Source of the DNA: Lachnospiraceae bacterium
GTDB lineage: Bacteria > Bacillota_A > Clostridia > Lachnospirales > Lachnospiraceae
NCBI GenBank assembly: GCA_017620055.1
Contig: JAFZRD010000043.1
Coordinates: 1 to 26,606, forward strand
DNA: 26,606 nucleotides
Reading direction: 5' to 3'
Shown here: one piece after another, positions 22,641-26,606 of the stretch
Numbering within the stretch: position 1 is the first letter of the stretch
Layout of the letters: the number at the start of each line of letters is the position of its first letter
Translations under genes and position numbers: made by a program
The notes under the pieces: model-generated
Seen by the model: only the letters and a program-made list of their open reading frames with translations
Told to the model about the DNA's origin: nothing
The model's database searches: none

Positions 22641-23859
22641 TTATCGTATAACGGATCTTTCCTTCGATCGTCTTTCCGAGGAAAGGCGTATTGCATGATC
22701 TTGAACATGATGAAGTAAATTCGGTGTACTCATCCGGCGAGAAGATCACGATGTCCGCAGGAGCACCGACAGAGAGTGTTCCCGCATCAAGACCGTACAG
22801 TCTTGCGGGATTGAGGCTCATCAGTTCGAAGAGCCGGTTCATATCTATAATGTCTTTTTTACAGAGCACGGACCAGGCAAGGATAAACGAAGTCTCAAGG
22901 CCTGTGATCCCGCTCGGTGCCGAAACGAAATCAAGTGATTTTTCCTCAAGTGAGTGAGGGGCATGATCGGTCGCGATGATATCTATCGTTCCGTCCGCCA
23001 GCCCTTCCCATATGGCTTCACGATCATCCGCCGCACGAAGTGGCGGATTCATTTTTGCAAGGGTGTCGTACTCGGCCACAGCGCTGTCTGTGAGCGTAAA
23101 GTGATGAGGAGTTGCCTCGGCGTGTATGTTCGGATTCGTTTTTTTGGCGTGGCGGACCGCTTCGACACCTTCGGCGGTACTGATGTGCTGTATGTTCAGC
23201 TTCACACCTGTCCCGTCCGCGATCTTGAGATCCCTTTCGATCATCGATATCTCGGCAAGCCTGTCGGACCCTTTAAGTCCGAGGGCAGCGGCAGCAGTTC
23301 CGGAGTTCACGCCGTTCTCGCTTATATATGACGGATCCTCCTCATGAAGGGATACGGGAACGCCCAGATCCGCTATGTTCCGAAACGCCTGTTCCAGTAC
23401 CTTTTCATCAAGTATCGGTCTGCCGTCATCGGTGAACCCGACCGCACCCGCTTCGAGAAGCTTTGCGTGGTCGCACAGCTGCTGTCCGCGCATTCCTTTT
23501 GTAACGGTCGCGCACGTATATATGTGAAGAGGTTCGGCGGCGGCACGCCTTAACACGTCTTGTATCACATCCGGCTCATCGAGGGGGGGAACGGTGTTGG
23601 CCATCATGACAACGGATGTAAAACCACCCGCGACGGCTGCCATCGCACCGGTATGAATATCTTCCTTATGGGTCTGTCCGGGATCGCGGAAATGAACATG
23701 GACATCAACAAGCCCCGGACCTGCGATAAGGCCGGTCCCGTCTATGATATCCCCGTCATCCGGCGAGTGATCGGCGATCTTCCCGTCGCAGATGAACAGG
23801 TCCTTTATTTCATCGGTTTTGGCGGCAGGGTCTATGACCCTTATGTTCCTGATTATCAT
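22612..23859 (-). CDS. pyrC: Dihydroorotase (class I)
   Basis: PyrC closes carbamoyl aspartate to dihydroorotate in pyrimidine synthesis. The 415-residue amidohydrolase has the metal-binding DVHVHFRDPGQTHKED (His54 and His56), MMANTVPPLDEP, ATPHHFTLTD, and the catalytic Asp in IDIIATDHAPHS near residue 300, ending GIRYT-like strands of the second sheet. It runs opposite to its neighbours: convergent with plsC (13-base overlap) and divergent from pyrK-pyrD. The start ATG at 23859 has no strong ribosome binding site, and the leader is short. Its product is the substrate of the PyrK-PyrD complex encoded on the other strand. Confidence 0.96.
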   Translation of the reverse strand: MIIRNIRVIDPAAKTDEIKDLFICDGKIADHSPDDGDIIDGTGLIAGPGLVDVHVHFRDPGQTHKEDIHTGAMAAVAGGFTSVVMMANTVPPLDEPDVIQDVLRRAAAEPLHIYTCATVTKGMRGQQLCDHAKLLEAGAVGFTDDGRPILDEKVLEQAFRNIADLGVPVSLHEEDPSYISENGVNSGTAAAALGLKGSDRLAEISMIERDLKIADGTGVKLNIQHISTAEGVEAVRHAKKTNPNIHAEATPHHFTLTDSAVAEYDTLAKMNPPLRAADDREAIWEGLADGTIDIIATDHAPHSLEEKSLDFVSAPSGITGLETSFILAWSVLCKKDIIDMNRLFELMSLNPARLYGLDAGTLSVGAPADIVIFSPDEYTEFTSSCSRSCNTPFLGKTIEGKIRYTITAGRIVYSS

Positions 23860-23997
23860 ACTGTTTATATTACTATTCTTTGATGTGTTTTGACAATCTC
23901 AATATTGTATACAAAAAACACTATTCACTTGAAAAAAGCGCGAAAAACGGCTATACTCTAATTAAATTGGAAAACTATGTCCGGATGAAACAGGTAT
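23860..23997. promoter_or_regulatory. Divergent pyrC / pyrK-pyrD control region
   Basis: On the + strand TTGAAA (23929-23934), a 17-base spacer and TATACT (23952-23957) form a good promoter for pyrK-pyrD. For pyrC on the - strand only weak boxes are visible (TACAAT at 23909-23904). Between them lies a perfect 10-base palindrome TTGTATACAA (23905-23914), a candidate operator acting on both directions. I see no PyrR-type attenuator hairpins in the short leaders. Confidence 0.6.
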
Positions 23998-24789
23998 ATG
24001 AAAATCAAGGAGACGGCTACAACTGTATCACAGGAGAGACTGTGCAAAGACGTGTATTCTCTGTGGATCGCGACGAATGCCGCCGGATACGCGTCCGCGG
24101 GACAGTTCGTATCGCTCTACCCGAACAGTGATTCGATGCTCCTGCCGCGTCCGATAAGCATATGCGAGATCGATGGCGGAAAGGAGCCCGGGCTCCTGAG
24201 ACTTGTGTACAGAGTGGCGGGAGCCGGTACACTTGAATTCTCGCACCTGGCACCGGGCGATACGATAGAGATACTCGGACCGAACGGGAACGGTTTCCTG
24301 CCTTTTTGCGACAGGGCAAACGATAAGGAGACGAAAGCGCTTCTTGTCGGAGGGGGAATAGGGATACCTCCGATGGTCGAGCTGGCAAAGACTCTTTCCT
24401 GCGATGTTACCGTTGTTGCCGGCTACAGGAGTTCTGAAGAGATGTTTCTGACCCGTGAGCTTGAACGGGAAGGAAAGCTCATTATCGCGACCGACGACGG
24501 AAGCTGTGGGATACACGGCACGGTGATCGATGCGATAAAAGAGGAAAAAGTTCAGGCCGATGTGATATATGCATGCGGACCCCGCCCGATGTTAAAAGGC
24601 ATAAAGGCATATGCCGAAGAAAAAGGTATTCCGGCATTCGTCTCCATGGAAGAGAGGATGGCCTGCGGAGTGGGGGCGTGCCTCGGATGTGTATGCGAGA
24701 GCACCGCTAAGGATGAACACTCACAGGTCAATAATAAAAGGGTATGCGTGGACGGTCCCGTATTTCCCGCTTCGGAGGTGGTGCTGTGA
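23998..24789 (+). CDS. pyrK: Dihydroorotate dehydrogenase electron transfer subunit
   Basis: PyrK carries FAD and a 2Fe-2S cluster and passes electrons from the PyrD FMN to NAD+ in the type 1B enzyme. The 263-residue product shows the ferredoxin-reductase fold: FAD motif LLPRPISI, YRVAGAGT, then the NAD domain with LVGGGIGIPPM and ACGPRPMLKG, and the C-terminal cluster CGVGACLGCVC plus a later Cys (KRVCVDGPVF). The start codon is ATG 23998, with a weak ribosome site. Its TGA overlaps the pyrD ATG (TGATG), so the two subunits are coupled as expected for a complex. Confidence 0.95.
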   Translation: MKIKETATTVSQERLCKDVYSLWIATNAAGYASAGQFVSLYPNSDSMLLPRPISICEIDGGKEPGLLRLVYRVAGAGTLEFSHLAPGDTIEILGPNGNGFLPFCDRANDKETKALLVGGGIGIPPMVELAKTLSCDVTVVAGYRSSEEMFLTRELEREGKLIIATDDGSCGIHGTVIDAIKEEKVQADVIYACGPRPMLKGIKAYAEEKGIPAFVSMEERMACGVGACLGCVCESTAKDEHSQVNNKRVCVDGPVFPASEVVL

Positions 24790-25694
24790 TGGATATGTCG
24801 GTCAATATCGCAGGTATCCGTCTTGCCAATCCGGTCATGACCGCATCAGGGACATTCGGATCCGGAATGGAGTACAGTGAATTTGTGGATCTAGGAAAGC
24901 TCGGAGCCGTTGTCACCAAGGGAGTGAGCCTTGTTCCGTGGCCGGGCAATCCGACACCGAGGATCGCCGAGACATACGGCGGGATGCTTAATGCGATAGG
25001 ACTTCAGAATCCGGGAATAGATACTTTTATCGAAAGGGATCTGAAGTTTCTTGAAGGCTTTGATACAAAAGTGATCGTCAATGTCTGCGGTAAGACGGTC
25101 GAGGAATATGTCGGAGTGGTCGAGAGACTCGCAGATACTAATGCGGACATGCTCGAGATCAACGTCAGCTGTCCGAACGTCAAAGAAGGAGCGATAGCAT
25201 TCGGACAGGATCCGGAAGCTCTTGCACATATAACAAAAGAGATCAAGAAAAAAGCGAAACAGCCGGTCATCATGAAACTGTCACCGAATGTGACCGACAT
25301 CGCACTGATGGCCAGGGTATGTGAGGATTCCGGTGCGGATGCGATATCGATGATCAATACTATCACCGGCATGAAGATAGATATCAACCGAAGAAAGTTT
25401 GTGCTTGCAAACAGGACGGGCGGTCTGTCCGGACCCGCGATCAAGCCGGTGGCTGTCAGGATGGTGTATCAGGCGGCACAGGCGGTTAACATTCCGATAA
25501 TAGGAATGGGCGGCATAGCAAACCACGAGGATGCGCTCGAGTTCATAATGGCGGGAGCCTCGGCGGTTGCAGTCGGAGCAGCGAACTTTACCGATCCTCT
25601 TTCGACCGTGAAAGTGATCGAGGGGATCAGGGAATATATGAAGAACAACAACATTAATGACATCAAAGAACTTATAGGATGCGTGGAGTCCTGA
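24789..25694 (+). CDS. pyrD: Dihydroorotate dehydrogenase catalytic subunit, class 1B
   Basis: PyrD oxidises dihydroorotate to orotate using FMN and works with PyrK, NAD+-linked, in the cytoplasm. The 301-residue barrel protein has the FMN motif VVTKGVS (Lys44), NAIGLQNPG, catalytic Cys128 in INVSCPNVKEG (the 1B class uses Cys), KLSPNVTD, NTITGMKID and GMGGIANHEDALEF. The open frame extends upstream to 24744, but ATG 24789 has GGAGG at 24774-24778 and fits family length. Downstream the coiled-coil gene follows closely. Confidence 0.97.
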   Translation: MDMSVNIAGIRLANPVMTASGTFGSGMEYSEFVDLGKLGAVVTKGVSLVPWPGNPTPRIAETYGGMLNAIGLQNPGIDTFIERDLKFLEGFDTKVIVNVCGKTVEEYVGVVERLADTNADMLEINVSCPNVKEGAIAFGQDPEALAHITKEIKKKAKQPVIMKLSPNVTDIALMARVCEDSGADAISMINTITGMKIDINRRKFVLANRTGGLSGPAIKPVAVRMVYQAAQAVNIPIIGMGGIANHEDALEFIMAGASAVAVGAANFTDPLSTVKVIEGIREYMKNNNINDIKELIGCVES

Positions 25695-25735
25695 CTTGGG
25701 AGAAGGTTGAGGGACAAACGGAAGGAGGAATGGCT

Positions 25736-26443
25736 ATGATGCAGATAGGTGGAGTTGACAACCTGGTGTTAAAGCAGGTGACATTACCGTCGGACGTGGA
25801 GAACGACGATAAGAAGACCGTGATCAGGGAAAACGAGGAAAAGGCAAAAGAGAAGGAAGAAGCAGCTGCCGCCAAGGATCGTGAAGAAGCGCAGAAGGCG
25901 GAAGAGACTGCCAAGAGTGTATACGGCGATGTAGTAGGCAAGTCTTCCGACGGAGATACGACGCGTGTGAAGAAAGACGCCATGGAAGCTCTCGAGACCG
26001 GAATGGTGATCAAGAGAGAAGACAGGGAGAACGATCTCATGGAATACAACAGGGATCAGCTGACCGTCATGCTCGACAAGGGCGACATCACGAAGAACCA
26101 GTACAATCATGAGATAACCCGTCGCGACGAGATCATGGAAAAAGACGAGAAGTCCGCGTTTGCCAAAACAAATGCCGAGATGATCGAGAAGCAGAAGGAA
26201 GATGCCCAGAAGAAGGCCCAGGAGAAGGCAAAAGAAAGACTTGACGAGATCCAGGGCAAGGGACAGGAAGAAAATGAGAACACAGCAAAACTCGAGAACG
26301 GCATGAACATGCTCGCCGGCGGAGAGAAGGGTCTTCGTATAGAGGAAGACATGGTTGAAAAGGCAGCCGAGAACGGCAGGAGTGATGTCATAGACCAGAT
26401 ACTCAATCCCGAAGACGGCAACCTCAAGGTCATAATCAAGTGA
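25736..26443 (+). CDS. Hypothetical Glu/Lys-rich coiled-coil protein
   Basis: I do not recognise this 235-residue protein. It has a short N-terminal beta-like piece (MMQIGGVDNLVLKQVTLP), then very charged helices (about 25-75 and 130-200, rich in Glu, Lys, Ala and Gln) predicted to form coiled coils, with YNRDQLTVMLDKGDITKNQY between them and a C-terminal segment GMNMLAGGEKGLRIEEDMVE. There are no membrane segments, signal peptide or Cys. ATG 25736 is chosen because AAGGAGG (25722-25728) is seven bases away; ATG 25730 is too close and 25739 is possible. It sits between pyrD and ispE. The abundance of unbroken charge suggests a structural or scaffold protein, perhaps linked to surface or motility structures, but that is guesswork. 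Confidence 0.75.
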   Translation: MMQIGGVDNLVLKQVTLPSDVENDDKKTVIRENEEKAKEKEEAAAAKDREEAQKAEETAKSVYGDVVGKSSDGDTTRVKKDAMEALETGMVIKREDRENDLMEYNRDQLTVMLDKGDITKNQYNHEITRRDEIMEKDEKSAFAKTNAEMIEKQKEDAQKKAQEKAKERLDEIQGKGQEENENTAKLENGMNMLAGGEKGLRIEEDMVEKAAENGRSDVIDQILNPEDGNLKVIIK

Positions 26444-26450
26444 TCCCGGC

Positions 26451-26606
26451 ATGAAGATCAACGCTTATGCCAAGATCAACCTCGGTCTCGATGTTACCGG
26501 GAAGCGGGATGACGGATATCATGAAGTCAGGATGATAATGCAGAACATCGATCTTCATGATGAGCTTATCATCGACAGGACCGAAGAGACGGGAATAGTC
26601 ATAACG
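26451..26606 (+). CDS. ispE: 4-diphosphocytidyl-2-C-methyl-D-erythritol kinase (partial, N-terminal 52 codons)
   Basis: The window ends inside this gene. The visible part, MKINAYAKINLGLDVTGKR with DDGYHEVRMIMQNIDLHDEL, is the diagnostic GHMP-kinase N-terminus of IspE, which phosphorylates CDP-ME in the MEP isoprenoid pathway. It starts seven bases after the coiled-coil gene and has little ribosome binding site of its own (a weak GATC-CCGGC context), so it is probably translated by coupling. Confidence 0.93.
   Translation, partial: MKINAYAKINLGLDVTGKRDDGYHEVRMIMQNIDLHDELIIDRTEETGIVIT

Noticed and set aside
23890..23918. TTGACA at 23890-23895 as a -35 box
   Set aside because: Despite a perfect hexamer, no -10 lies 16-18 bases downstream; TATACA at 23908 is only 12 bases away. 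The TTGAAA/TATACT pair downstream is better.
24744..24788. 15 extra codons at the pyrD start
   Set aside because: They overlap the pyrK end out of frame, and ATG 24789 has GGAGG and a TGATG coupling.
1..26606. CRISPR arrays, insertion sequences or transposase genes
   Set aside because: I found no spaced direct repeats of CRISPR type and no transposase-like protein; the only mobile-element sign is the tRNA fragment at 247-270.

Overview
The window looks like chromosomal DNA of a clostridial Firmicute, most probably a motile member of the Lachnospiraceae or a close relative. The evidence is strong AGGAGG-type ribosome binding sites, archaeal-type prolyl-tRNA synthetase, rubredoxin-first rubrerythrin, a DegV protein, PyrK/PyrD type 1B dihydroorotate dehydrogenase, a DUF2156/YkgJ pair and FliD-like small proteins. 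No genus is claimed. Most of the window is ordinary housekeeping DNA with a few unusual islands.

Layout. Bases 1-590 are AT-rich and hold the tail of an unidentified ORF, a 24-base tRNA 3' end without the rest of its tRNA (a likely integration scar), a terminator and a regulator promoter with an inverted repeat. Bases 591-2292 form a compact unit: an XRE regulator with a membrane segment and zinc-ribbon-like tail, a TcdA/ThiF E1-like enzyme, and a small peptide with a Gly-Gly leader and a three-Cys core, closed by a terminator. Bases 2359-4731 encode a CopA copper ATPase with a CopZ-like domain fused at its C-terminus. A GNAT-like DUF2156 protein and a YkgJ cysteine-cluster protein follow. 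Bases 6367-7702 hold two secreted-looking, flagella-type proteins of unknown function. Bases 7826-8743 hold a DtxR/MntR-type regulator and a reverse rubrerythrin.

From 8805 to 22624 every gene is on the + strand and closely packed: an AlaX-type alanyl-tRNA editing protein, then (after a promoter at about 10049) proS, ackA, cca, a PEGA-domain membrane protein, a very unusual 950-residue polytopic membrane protein fused through an internal lipobox to a GH9-like helical domain, ddl, murF, a DegV protein and a PlsC acyltransferase. This mixes translation quality control, acetate/ATP metabolism, cell-envelope assembly and phospholipid synthesis. pyrC is on the - strand, convergent with plsC (their stop codons lie under one 12-bp hairpin) and divergent from pyrK-pyrD. 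The window ends with a charged coiled-coil protein and the first 52 codons of ispE.

The best candidates for something undescribed are the GT-C-like/lipobox/GH9-like fusion with its PEGA neighbour, the regulator/E1/Gly-Gly-leader peptide unit, the possible in-frame internal start releasing a free copper chaperone from copA, and the FliD-like protein pair with paired CGGA-loop hairpins upstream.
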